Shown: piece after piece, positions 53,665 to 63,789 of the stretch
Numbering within the stretch: position 1 is the stretch's first letter
Layout: each line of letters opens with the position of its first letter
Assembly: GCA_933207985.1 (NCBI GenBank)
Contig: OW240915.1
Location: 115,763,137-115,827,136 of the forward strand
DNA from: Pelobates cultripes
Taxonomy: Eukaryota > Chordata > Amphibia > Anura > Pelobatidae
Direction: 5' to 3'
Length of the DNA stretch: 64,000 nt
The notes under the pieces: generated by a model
What the model was told of the DNA's origin: nothing
Database searches by the model: none
What the model saw: the letters and a program-made list of their open reading frames with translations, nothing else
Position numbers and translations under genes: made by a program

Positions 53665-54253
53665 CACCAGGTTTGCACACGTCTCAGGAGGGATTTTGTC
53701 CCACTCTTCTATGCATATCTTCTCCAAGTCACTAAGGTTTTGAGGCTGACGTTTGGGGATAGTGTTCTTAGGGCCATAGGCAGAATTCCTCCTCCTCCAA
53801 ACATGGCAAGTTAAGTTGATGCCAAAGAGCTCAAATTTGGTCTCATCTGACCACAACACTTTTACCCAGTTCTCCTCTGAATCATTCATATGTTCACAAA
53901 CTTCATATGGACCTGTACATGTGCTTTCTTGAGCGGGGGGACCTTGCAGGTGCTGCAGGATTTCAGTCCTCAGATCTGCCTTGAGATCATTAACAAGATC
54001 CTCCTGTGTAGTTCTGGGCTGATTCCTCACTGTTCTCATGATCATTGAAACTCCATAAGGTGAGATCTTGCATGGAGCACTAGACTGAGGGAGACTGACA
54101 GTTATTTTGTGTTTCTTCCATTTGCGAAAAATCACACCAACTGTTGTCACCTTCTCATCAAGCTGCTTGGCGATAGTCTAGTTGCCCATTCCAGCCTTGT
54201 TTAGCTCTACAATCTTGTCCCTGACATCCTTGGACAGCTCTTGTCTTGGCCAT
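53665..54253 (-). pseudogene. Tc1 transposase (frameshifted, missing second Asp block)
   Basis: From the ATG at 54253 the frame shifts within five codons; the next frame reads [20 protein letters not shown], a TAG, then KQLDEKVTTVGVIFRKWKKH: the paired-like HTH. The catalytic domain has the first Asp (VKVLWSDETKFELFG), but sequence then jumps from NTIPK to a late segment (SDLEKICIEEWDKIPPETCANLV), so the second Asp region is deleted. The Glu-proximal helix is partly kept. Cut-and-paste activity is impossible. Confidence 0.85.
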
Positions 54254-54617
54254 GGTGGAGAGTTTGGAATCTGATTGATTGTTTCTGTGGACAGGTGTCT
54301 TTTATACAGGTAACGAGCTGAGATTAGGAGCACTCCCTTTAAGAGAGTGCTCCTAATCTCAGCTTGTTACTTGTATAAAAGACACAAGGGAGCCAGAAAT
54401 CTTGCTGATGGATGGGGGATCAAATACTTTTTTACTCATTGACATGCAAATCAATTTATAACTTTTTTGACATGCATTTTTCTGGATTTTTTTTGTTTTG
54501 TTATTCTGTCTCTTACAGTTAAAATACACCTACTATTAAAATTATCGACTGATCATTTCTTTGTCAGTGGAGAAACGTTCAAAACCAGCAAGGGATTAAA
54601 TACTTTTTCCGTCACTG
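53665..54617 (-). mobile_element. Tc1-like DNA transposon, 3' truncated and internally deleted
   Basis: The 5' end on the minus strand is 'CAGTGACGGAAAAAGTATTTAATCCC' at 54617, with TA next to it. A transposase start (ATG at 54253) and coding remains follow to about 53660, where a different repeat begins. A perfect foldback 'GCTGAGATTAGGAGCACTC...GAGTGCTCCTAATCTCAGC' lies at about 54314-54363 in the leader. Inactive. Confidence 0.85.
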
Positions 54618-54634
54618 TATATGTATTATATATG

Positions 54635-54635
<1 letters not shown>

Positions 54636-54666
<31 letters not shown>
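54636..54666. repeat. (TA)n microsatellite
   Basis: About 13 TA units directly left of the solo Ngaro-like repeat. Confidence 0.9.
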
Positions 54667-54954
54667 TTCTGCTTGGGGCATCCATCGTTAAGATTAACGT
54701 ATACTTTGTAGTGACGTAACCTGTATAGAGGTAAAAATCGATTGATGTGTGCCAGAACCAACGTATGCGGTAGGCCGGAAAATAAAGTGGGCCAACTCAA
54801 GTAGAATAATAAAAACATAAAATTTAAAAAAAATTAATAAAGGGAGTGGAGGGGGGGCATGCGGATCGCTAGATCGCTAGGTCAATTATGGTAGGGCAGG
54901 TGGGAGTCCCTACCATAATTGACCTAGCCCCTCCCACAACTCAAGGCAATTCTT

Positions 54955-54955
<1 letters not shown>
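54667..54955 (-). mobile_element. Solo Ngaro-like terminal repeat in TA repeats
   Basis: 'TGTGCCAGAACCAACGTATGCGGTAGGCCGG' and 'AGCCCCTCCCACAACTCAAGGCAATTC' are diverged forms of Ngaro repeats A and B. It has an internal foldback of 'GGGACTCCCACC...' context: 'GGTCAATTATGGTAGGG' against 'CCCTACCATAATTGACC' (54880-54927). TA tracts lie on both sides (54636-54666 and 54956-55007). Confidence 0.65.

Positions 54956-55007
<52 letters not shown>
54956..55007. repeat. (TA)n microsatellite
   Basis: About 25 TA units between a solo Ngaro-like repeat and a mariner MITE. Confidence 0.95.
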
Positions 55008-55010
<3 letters not shown>

Positions 55011-55012
<2 letters not shown>

Positions 55013-55320
55013 GTATCTCACAAATGTGAGTACACCCCTCACATTTTTGTAAATATTTTATATCTTTTCATGTGACACTCAACTTCTTTTGTCGAAATTT
55101 ACATTTAGGGGTGTACTCACTTTTGTTGCCAACGGTTTAGACATTAATGGCTGTGTGTTGAGTTATTTTGAGGGGACAGCAAATTTACACTGTTATAAAG
55201 GCTGCACACTTACTACTTTACATTGAAGCAGAGTGTAATTTCTTCAGTGTTGTCACATGAAAAGATATAATAAAATATTTACAAAAATGTGAGGGGTGTG
55301 CTCACTTTTGTAAGATACTG
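55011..55320. mobile_element. Tc1/mariner-type MITE, complete
   Basis: 310 bp, TA at both sides (55009-55010, 55321-55322), with inverted repeats of roughly 70 bp starting CAGTATCTYACAAA and continuing through ACACCCCTCACATTTTTGTAAATATTTTAT. No transposase. Its spread would need an enzyme supplied in trans. Confidence 0.9.
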
Positions 55321-55322
55321 TA

Positions 55323-56199
55323 TATAAAATTGTTTAATTATTTTATTATATATTATACATGTAGAATATATGTTTGATATGTTTATTAAAGCTTTTATTT
55401 AAATTTTATTTGCAACTTACAACTTACAGCCAGTCACCATGCAGGCAGCTCCATAGCCTCCCATTGAGGCATGTGATCATTGTGAGTTGCTGCAGGGGGA
55501 CTGCCTGGGCTGTCAGGCAGAACCCCCTCACCCCCCCGACCAGGATCACCAAGGATTGACCAGCCTGATCAGCAGGCCAGGCGGGAGAAAAGCTGGGTGT
55601 GCTATGCCGTCCACTTGCTTATAGGCCTATATATACACCCTCCGTCCTTGTGTAGAATTGTAGGAAATTGTAAAGGGAATTAAAAATTTCAGGCCAAAAT
55701 AAATTAACTGGGAACTCTGCCAGAACTACCGGCACTATACCAATGTGGCTGCACCAGGGCTCCCAGGCTTGTTGTCCCTCACACTTAGGGACACAGACAC
55801 TGATGGGCATCTCTGATCAGGGGTCTGTTCGGGCACCATGACCATTTAACACTGTGACTTGGTCCTTGTCAAAATGGCAGTTTTGGAAGAAAGTGAGGTC
55901 AGGTCACTTCCTCCTGGGCTGGACTGAGAACGAAAAGCATTCTATACCAGCCTCATAATGCGTTGTGCCATCATAGTGTGCAAATATGGAAGCTGAAAAT
56001 AACCTGAAAGCTGAAAACTATTACTCAACTGTGAAAGAAAGCACTTGTAGGGCTTCAAAATAAACAAAAGAGCAAATTTATTTTAAGCAGATGTACGTTT
56101 GCATATAATCAATATTTCAGTCCAACTACCTTGACATATTAAGACTGAAAGGGTGAATGTATGCTATTGCGTAGCAGTAAAACAAATAAATGTTATCTT
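55323..56199. other. Spacer, no gene recognised
   Basis: Slightly GC-richer at 55430-55620 with 'GCAGGGGGACTGCCTGGGCTGTCAGGCAG', similar to hairpins of the palindrome-built elements, but no boundary is visible. Confidence 0.5.
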
Positions 56200-56524
56200 G
56201 TTTATTTTGAAGTAATAAGAGTGTTTTCTTCACTTTGACTGAGATCATCAAACTTGACGATCTCAGCCAATCCATGAGGCTATTGTGCATGTGCATGTGC
56301 ATCTGAATCAGCGCATTTCTATGGGGAGCATTCAGTGCCTCCATACAGAGCGTTGAGATGCTCAACAAAGGTGCTGAGTGACTGTAACTAGAGATGTTCC
56401 TAGGCAGCAATGTAAACACTGCCTTTTCTCTGAAAAGGCAGCATTTACAGTGCTCAGCCTACAGGGACAGGCTATAGACACCAGAACCACTACAGAACCA
56501 CTGGTGACTAGAGTGTCCCTTTAA
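56200..56524. mobile_element. TTAA MITE
   Basis: The right end 'CACTGGTGACTAGAGTGTCCCTTTAA' carries the TTAA (56521-56524). Internal foldbacks 'GAGATCATCAAACTTGACGATCTC' (56245-56268) and 'AACACTGCCTTTTCTCTGAAAAGGCAGCATTT' (56414-56445). The left end is not resolved. Confidence 0.6.
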
Positions 56525-56639
56525 TACCATGTTTTCCTCTCCCCTGTCGACTCCTGTGCTGAAGAACTGAGTTATAGGGAAAGCAGGAGACACAGGTGAA
56601 AATGCATTTATTTATTTTTTGTTTCTTTTTCCCCCAAGC

Positions 56640-57930
56640 CCCTTTCATATGTCTCTTAGCCCTAGCCCCTTTGTCTCTTACTCTTCTTCCCCAGCCCTTC
56701 TGTGAGTCTTTTTTCCACATCCCAGCATCTCTGTGTGTCCCATTCCCTCCTCCCCCAGCCCCTCTACTGTTCCGCTTTCGCAGCCCATCTGTGTCTCTTT
56801 CTCCCCACACTCCTTTGTGTCTTTTTTTTTTTAAATTCTTTATTTTTTCATCTTGACAGAATCAGCAATGTAACAGTGGTTTAATGACTTGTGCAAAAGT
56901 CAGATACAGGGCAATACACCATAACGCATTAGAAAAAGGAACACATTATAGGGCCCTTGAACATTTCACATGGTACACAAGTAGGTACAATTTTGCCGTT
57001 TGTCAAGGGATTTTCAAGTATGCAGTGATATCTCCATAAAGCCATAGAACATCATATGTTGTGTGATTGGAGTACCAACTGTGTCTAGGCAGAACAAACA
57101 GATAAAACTTTTGTTGATCTCCAGCCCATCATGTGTGTTGGATGTCCAACAACATCAACCAGCCCCTTATTATAGCAATAAAGAAAGAGAAAGAAAAAGC
57201 CCTTTGTCTCTTTTTTCTCCGCAGGTTCACCCCAGGTTTCTCAACCCACCATGTGTCCCATTAGCCTCTCTCCCAGCCCTCCATGTGTCTTATTAAACCC
57301 CCAGCCCCCCATGTGTCTCATTACCCCTCTCGTAGCCCACCATGTGTTCCTGTAGCTCCCCTCCCAGCCCTCCATGTGTTCCTATATCCCCCCTCCAAGC
57401 CCTCAGTGTGTCTCATTAGCCTCCCTCCCACACCTCCATGTGCCCCATTAGCACCCAAGTGTCCCATTACTCTCCCTCCCAGTCCCCCCATGTGTCCCAT
57501 TAGCTCTCCCTCTCAGCCCTCCATGTGTCCCGTTCGTACCACTTCCAGTGTCCTTATAGCTCCCCTCCCAGCCCCCCATGTGTCCCATTACTCTCCATCC
57601 CAGCCCTCCATATGTCCCATTAGCCTCCCTATAGCCCCCCATGTGCCCCATTAGTCTCCCTCCCAATGTCTCTAAAGCCCCCTCCCAGCCCCTAAGTGTC
57701 CCATTAGGCTCCCTCCCAGCCCCCAAGTGTCCCATTAGTCTCCCTCCCAGCCCCCCATGTGTCCCATTAACTCTTCCTCCCAGACCCCCATGTGTCCCAT
57801 TAACTCTACCTCCCAGCCCTCCATGTGTCCCATTCATCCCTCTCCCAGTGTCCTTCGAGCTCCCCTCCCAGCCCCCCATGTGTCCCTATAGCCCACCCCT
57901 CATGTGTCCCATTAGCCTCCTTCCCCACCA
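56640..57930. repeat. C-rich minisatellite (~35-40-bp units) interrupted by a retroinsertion
   Basis: Units of the form 'CCCTCCCAGCCCCCCATGTGTCCCATTA' repeat from 57230 to 57930, and looser units lie at 56640-56820. The open frames on both strands (Pro/Cys-rich or Gly-rich) come from the repeat and are not genes. Confidence 0.85.
56821..57196 (-). mobile_element. 5'-truncated LINE-like 3' end inside the minisatellite
   Basis: On the minus strand the piece ends AAATAAAGAATTTAAAAAAAAAA, a polyadenylation-like tail, within the C-rich array. Flanks 'CCTTTGTGTCTTTTTT' (56812) and 'CCTTTGTCTCTTTTTT' (57201) may be an imperfect target duplication, but the array itself makes such words common. No coding motif remains; family not assigned. 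Confidence 0.5.
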
Positions 57931-58889
57931 TCCTTGTGTCTTATTAGCCCCCTACCTTGTTGAAGCGTGGCCGAGCATGCAGACCGTAGGTAGAGATGCT
58001 CCTGCTCACTGTACCCGGTCTGACAGGAAGAAGTGCAGTGAACAGGAGCTGGGGAAATGGCACAATTATATGTTTCTCTATCAAAAGCATTTGATTCGAC
58101 CACAAGAGATCAGCAATAAAGATGGAAAAGGGATGAAGACCAGCACAGGAAGTTTCTCTTGACGCTAAATTCCAGGTAAATTTACAGCTTAATTAACAGG
58201 TTTATTGGTAGGCACCACTAGGGCCTTTTAAGTAAAAAAAAATCTTAGGGAAAAAAAGGGTTACAGTAACCCTTTAAAGCAAGTGCATATAATTTTGTGT
58301 TGAAAGTGTTTGTACAATATAGCTAAAGCACACACATTAATTGGCTTGGTGCAACCCATCTAAATTACATGACAAATCAATAATGAATGTCGTTACAGCC
58401 ACTTCGTGATTCTATAATTTTCTCTCTTTAGTTTCACTAATGAGGTTTGATTGTTGCATCCCCTGCTAAGCTATGACAAAAGCAATTTCAGTAGCAAAGA
58501 GATGACTCACTGCTCAGAATTATGGGAAAATAATTTTATAATTTATTTAGTAAACATCCTGTGGCTATGAGACTCTGTTTTACTCTGTGGTGCAATTAAC
58601 AATGAATATAACTTTCTATTAAGTGCTCCTGGCTTTAGCTTTAGGATGTGCTGTTATTTATAATGGAAAATATTCTGACAAACATACTTTGATACAAAAC
58701 GTTTTCTGTGTTGTGCACACATGAACAAAAATTACAGTTTTTCTTAATTTGTGTTTTTTGATAAATCTATTTTATATGTTATATGAAAGGATTAGATTTC
58801 AACAATATGCTTCGAACTTCACATTATTGTTAAAGCTGAGACAATAAAAAAATGGAAGTGTGCAGTTTTAAGACATAAACAAGTGATAA
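57931..58889. other. Spacer, no gene recognised
   Basis: 'GGTAGGCACCACTAGGGCCTTTTAAG' (58210) and 'TTACAGTAACCCTTTAA' (58261) look like MITE remnants. The rest is AT-rich without motifs. Confidence 0.5.
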
Positions 58890-60320
58890 TATGTAGGCAT
58901 GTGCATGGGGAAAATTTTTGGTTCGGTTCGGCATTCCGAAATTCGGGATTTTCGCAATTCGGCACTTCAAGACTTCGGAACTTCAGCACTTCGACACTTC
59001 GGAAATTCGTCCACTTCGGAATTTCAGAACTTCGACATTTCGGAATTTCGGGACTTCGGCACCTCGGGACTTCTATTGCAGCCGGTTAGTAGATAACTCC
59101 CTAATTCCCACGGTATTAGGGAGCTATCTACTAAAAGGCTGAAAGACCTCAATTGGTCTTTCAGCCAAATTTACTAATACTAAATAAAGATTACTTAGTA
59201 TTAGCAAATTATGCCCCTACTCGCTATACTGCGAGTAGGGGCATGTCTATTAAACAGTGAGCAGCCTGTGGCTGCTCACTGTTTAAAAAAAATAAAAATA
59301 AATAGGGTCCCCCCTCCCGAGCCCCCACCGGCGACGCGCGAGTGGAGGCTTTTAAACTAAAGGGGGGACCTATTGGCCCCCACCCCTGAGCGGCAGGTGG
59401 GGGCCCTAAAGTAATATGATGGGGGGGACCTATTGTCCTCCACCCTGGTCCCAACCCCTGAGCTGCAGGTGGGGGCTCTAAATTGGAATAAGGGGGGACC
59501 TAATGTCTCCCCCCTGGCCCTCACCCCTGAGCGGCAGGCCCTAAATACTAATAAGGGGGGGACCTAATGTCCTCCCCCCTTGCCCCCACCCCTGAGCGGT
59601 GGGTGGGGGCCCTAAACAAGAATAAGGGGGGGACCTAATGTCCTCCCCCCTGGCCCCCACCCCTGAGCGGTGGGTGGGGGCCCTAGACAAGAATAAGGGT
59701 GGGGGACCTAATGTCCTCCCCCCTGGCCCCCACCCCTGAGCGGTGGGTGGAGGCCCTAAAAAAAAATGCCCCCTCCCCCCAGGTGACTAGGAGTCCCCAA
59801 ACCCCTAGTCACCCCCTCCCCCAAAAAAAACCATTATCCCCCTACCTACCCCCCTCACCATAAAAATAATGAGGGGGGGACTTACCATTCGATGTTTTCT
59901 TTCTACTAAAATCTTCTTTTTTCAGCACCAAAAAAGGCCAAATAAAAAACCATAATAAACAACGCAATTATAAAAAAAAATAATCCATCTTCACCCGACG
60001 AGGGCTCCACGCAGACTGAGCTCTGCAGGGCGGTGGAAGGCTTATAAAGCCTTGCCCCGCCCTGCAATTAGGCTCAGAGCACTCTGATTGGTAGGTTTTA
60101 GCCATCCAATCAGAGTGCTCTGACAGGTAAATGAAGAGACTGACAGGTAAGTCTCTACATTTACCTGTCACAGCACTCTGATTGGTTGGTTTGAAATCCA
60201 CTAATCAGAGTGCTCTGTGTCATTTTACACAGCGTGGGAAAGTTCTTTGGAATTTTCCCACGCTGTGTAATTTGACTCATAACACTCTGATTGGTTACTT
60301 AATCTGCATGTTCTGTTTCA
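58890..60320. mobile_element. Composite hairpin-array repeat with ~10-bp and ~70-bp tandem parts
   Basis: Four parts follow each other. (1) 58918-59070: degenerate ~10-bp units around 'CACTTCGGAA'. (2) 59087-59284: five back-to-back hairpins. (3) 59340-59760: about six ~70-bp units of the form 'GGGGGGACCTAATGTCCTCCCCCC...CCCTGAGCGGTGGG'. (4) 60075-60268: four more hairpins using 'AGCACTCTGATTGG' and 'CAGCGTGGGAAA'. A shared segment with 20160-20560 shows it is interspersed. No ORF is credible and no terminal repeat is defined. Confidence 0.65.
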
Positions 60321-60664
60321 GTGGCGTCGCTAGTGGGGGGCCAGAGGGGACCATTGCCCCCCCTACATCATGCTGTGCCCCCCTTGGGCCCCCCAAATGC
60401 CATCAACTTGCTGACCATGAGCTTCAATTATATTCCCTCGGACTGTTTTTGTGACAGCCCGAGGGAATGCAGGACTGAGGTGCTGGGGCTGTCTGTGGCT
60501 GGAGGGAGCACTGACAAGCTCCCTGGCAAGGCTCCGCCCCCAAACGAAGCCCCACCTCCCGCACGTAAGCCTCGCCGTAAAGCAGCCGAGCATGCTGGTG
60601 CAGAAGATGGCTGCCTGACCCCCAGCAACAGACTCCAGTGACAGGTAGGCTTGGGAGGGGGGGT
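60321..60664. other. GC-rich unassigned block
   Basis: Begins 'CAGTGGCGTCGCTAG', a phrase often at the edge of an interspersed repeat. 'TCCCTCGGACTGTTTTTGTGACAGCCCGAGGGA' (60434-60466) folds on itself. No supported gene. Confidence 0.4.
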
Positions 60665-61860
60665 GTGTGTTCACACACTCTAAACACACACTGCCCCCCA
60701 TACACACACATTGCCCCCCATACTGCCCCCCATACACACACATAGCGCCCCATACTGCCCCCATACACACACATTGCCCCCCATACACACACATTGCCCC
60801 CCATACACACACTGCCCCCCATACACACACACAGGCCGCCCCCATACTGCCCCCCACACACACATTACCCCCCATACTGCCCCTATACACACACACATTG
60901 CCCCCTATACTGCCCCCCATACACACACACTGCCCCCAAACACACACTGCCCCATACTGCCTTCCATATACACACACACTACCCCCATACTACCCCCATA
61001 CACACACACCCCCCATAGACACACATTGTCTCCCCATACGTCCCATACACACACACTGCCCCCCATACACACACACACCGCCCCCACACATCACCCCATA
61101 CCTCCCATACACACACACGTTCCATAATGCCCCACACACACACATTGCCCCTCATACTGCCCCCATACTGTCCATACACATACTGCCCCCATACACAAAT
61201 ACCGTCCCCATACACACATACTCGTCTCACACACACATACTGCCCCATAATACAAATACTACCCCCATACACAGACACCCCTCATACACACACTGCCCCA
61301 TACATGACACTGCCCCCCACACACACACATACTCTGCCCCCCCATACACACACACACACCATCTCTGCCCCCATACACACAGACACTGCCCCCTATACAC
61401 ACACACTGCTCCCCATACACACACACTGCTCCCTCCATACACACATACTGCCCCCCATACACACACACTGCCCCCATACACACACACACTGCACACATAC
61501 TGCCCCCCATACACACACACTGCTCCCCATACACACATACTGCTCCCCCATACACTATCCCCATACACACATGGCTCCCCATACACACACACTGCCCCTA
61601 TACACTGCCGCCCCATACACACACATTGCCCACACTCACACACACACTGCAACTGTTACACACACATACTGTCCCACACATTCACTGCATCCCTGACACA
61701 CCCTCACTCACACACTACAACCTTCAAACACACACACTGCTCACACACTGTCCCCCTCACACACACACACACACACACACTGCACCCCTTACACATTGCA
61801 CCACTCACACACACCACTGCTCCTATGCCCTACTACAGCCCCATTTCCCTGCAGACCTCA
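60665..61860. repeat. ACACAC/CCCCCATAC minisatellite, ~1.2 kb
   Basis: Variable units of about 18-25 bp, 'ACACACACTGCCCCCCATAC'. They give long open frames on both strands (405 codons on plus; Gly/Val/Cys-rich on minus), which are artefacts of the repeat. Alternating purine-pyrimidine CA tracts are frequent. Confidence 0.95.
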
Positions 61861-62009
61861 AGTAAGTTGTCAAACTGTTCTTAAAGAGAGGGGGTCCTGG
61901 CACTATTGACACCATAACCTGTACACTGAGCTGTAGTGGTTATTGTGTCTGGATTATTTCTTTGAATAATCTACAAGTGCCCCTCCCGAGATCAGGCTCT
62001 GGATCCACC
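61861..62009. other. MITE-like remnant
   Basis: 'GTCCTGGCACTATTGACACCATAACC' and 'GTGGTTATTGTGTCTGG' form a short foldback similar to the TTAA MITEs in the window. Confidence 0.4.
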
Positions 62010-62345
62010 ACTGCTCAGCAGTCTGTGTGTGTGTATGGACTCAGCAGTCTGTGTGTGTGTGTGTATTTACTCAGCAGTCTGTGTGTGTGTGTGTGTATGG
62101 ACTCAGCAGTCTGTGTGTGTGTGTATGGACTCAGCAGTCTTTGTGTGTGTGTATATGTGTGTATATGTGTGTATGGACATAGCATTCTGTGTGTGTGTGT
62201 ATGGACATAGCAGTCTGTGTGTGTGTATGGACTCAGCAGTCTGTGTGTGTGTGTGTGTGTGTGCGTGTATGGACTCAGCAGTCTGTGTGTGTGTATTTAC
62301 TCAGCAGTCTGTGTGTGTGTGTGTGTATAGACTCAGCAGTCTATC
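62010..62345. repeat. ~30-bp minisatellite 'ACTCAGCAGTCTGTGTGTGTGTATGG'
   Basis: About 11 units with a variable number of TG steps. Encoded frames are repeat artefacts. Confidence 0.95.
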
Positions 62346-62439
62346 AATATTTAAAATTCCTGTGAGTTGTTGTGTAGGAAGGGCCCCAGTGCATTGCTTT
62401 GCCCAGGGGCCCTTAACTCTGTTAAAATGGTACTGCTTG

Positions 62440-62640
62440 TGTGTGTCAGTGAGCTTCTATTTAGTGAGCATGTGTGTGTCAGTGAGCTTGTCTTTAGTGA
62501 GCTTGTGTGTGTATGTGAACTTCTTTGTAGTGAGCCTTCTGTTTATACAAGTGAGTTTGTCTGTAGTAAGCTTGTGTGTGAGTCAGAGAGTTTTGTCTGT
62601 CAGTAAGCCTATTTGCGCATGTCAGTGAGCTTGTGTGCTT
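62440..62640. repeat. Short degenerate repeat 'GTGAGCTTGTGTGTGTCA'
   Basis: Roughly eight loose units rich in GTGAGCTT and TGTGTG. Confidence 0.75.
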
Positions 62641-62661
62641 ACTGTACTATCTATATATCTA

Positions 62662-63540
62662 TGTGACGGACCGCTAGCACTCCGACTGAGTACCTCCGCC
62701 AATCGATGCTCCTAGTGCTCGCTGAGGACTCCAAGCACTCCAACCGACACCATCAGCACTGCAGACCCCACTTCCAGCGATGCAACTGCGCCGGGGTCTC
62801 TGCTGTCTCCACCCACCCTGGACCCAAGGCCAGGATCCAGCTTCCAGTGGGTGAACCTCTCTTTCCCCAGAGAGCAGGAACAGGAACACGCTCTTAGCAG
62901 AACTTAGTGATCATACCCTGGGGAGTATAGTGATTATAGCAATCCCCAGAGTGTATTTATCCAATCCCCAAAACTTGAGCCAAGGCTTAATGCTGGAACA
63001 AGACAGATTTACTGGCACACAGAACTCACAATTTATGCAACACAAAACTCCTCCTCTGGGCCAGGCTAGATAATTGAGTTTCTACAATACATAAAGCTCA
63101 ATTATCTGCTGGCCAGAAATAATACAGTTTTAACAGCATATTCATAACTTCTAAAATATACATCACATTCACATAAAAATTACATATTCACAATCAATCC
63201 ATTCAGGGAAACAACATATCAAAAAATGGCATGAATCAGACCAGGGGTTCAGAAGTTAGCAAAGTATCTTTTGGGGCCTGGCTGGCAGCATGGGTATCTG
63301 GCCCAAACTGGTTTTACAGAGCCCTCTAGCCTGGAGACAATGGGGAAAGTAATCCAATTATCCAGGGATAGAAGCAGACTCCATTGAGCACATGTTCCCA
63401 GTAAAACACAAAAGGATACAAAAATACATAACTCCTATCCCTCTGAATTGAACGGGCCAAATCGCCCAGGGTCCATAGTCACAGGGCAAGAGGCGGGCAA
63501 TCAGTCCTCTCCAGGCACAAGTGGCGAAGGGCACTTCGTC

Positions 63541-63543
<3 letters not shown>
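62662..63543. mobile_element. TGTGACG...CGTCACA-ended interspersed repeat, 882 bp
   Basis: Left end TGTGACGGACC, right end TTCGTCACA; the outer 7-8 bases are inverted and also give TG...CA. It lies between TA-rich sequences. A relative of its right end is at 53484-53664. No ORF is supported. It could be a solo LTR or a non-autonomous DNA element; no target duplication decides this. Confidence 0.6.

Positions 63544-63586
<43 letters not shown>
63544..63586. repeat. (TA)n microsatellite
   Basis: About 21 TA units directly at the right end of the preceding repeat. Confidence 0.95.
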
Positions 63587-63589
<3 letters not shown>

Positions 63590-63789
63590 TTGTAGGAATG
63601 GCATACATTTTTTTTCCAGGGCTGCTTTGGATTCCCAAGGATTCCCAGTTTGGCTCTGCCAGCGAGTGCACTTTACCACTAAATCATCTGTGTGAGCTGC
63701 CGCACACTTTAGCCCTGTTACACGCGTCTGGGAGCTGCTGTTGACAAGTACTAGTAGTCTAGAGATTGGGACATGTGGTATATGCTCAG
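63587..63789. other. Unassigned sequence
   Basis: No motif recognised; 'TGTGTGAGCTGCCGCACAC' (63689-63707) is partly self-complementary. Confidence 0.4.

Noticed and set aside
57283..58162. Pro/Cys-rich and Gly-rich open frames of 120-170 codons on both strands
   Set aside because: By-products of the C-rich ~36-bp minisatellite.
60667..61884. 405-codon open frame rich in His, Thr and Pro
   Set aside because: It is the translation of the ACACAC/CCCCCATAC minisatellite; equally long frames occur on the other strand. No protein domain.
62029..62628. 199-codon Cys/Val-rich frame
   Set aside because: Translation of TG-rich minisatellites.
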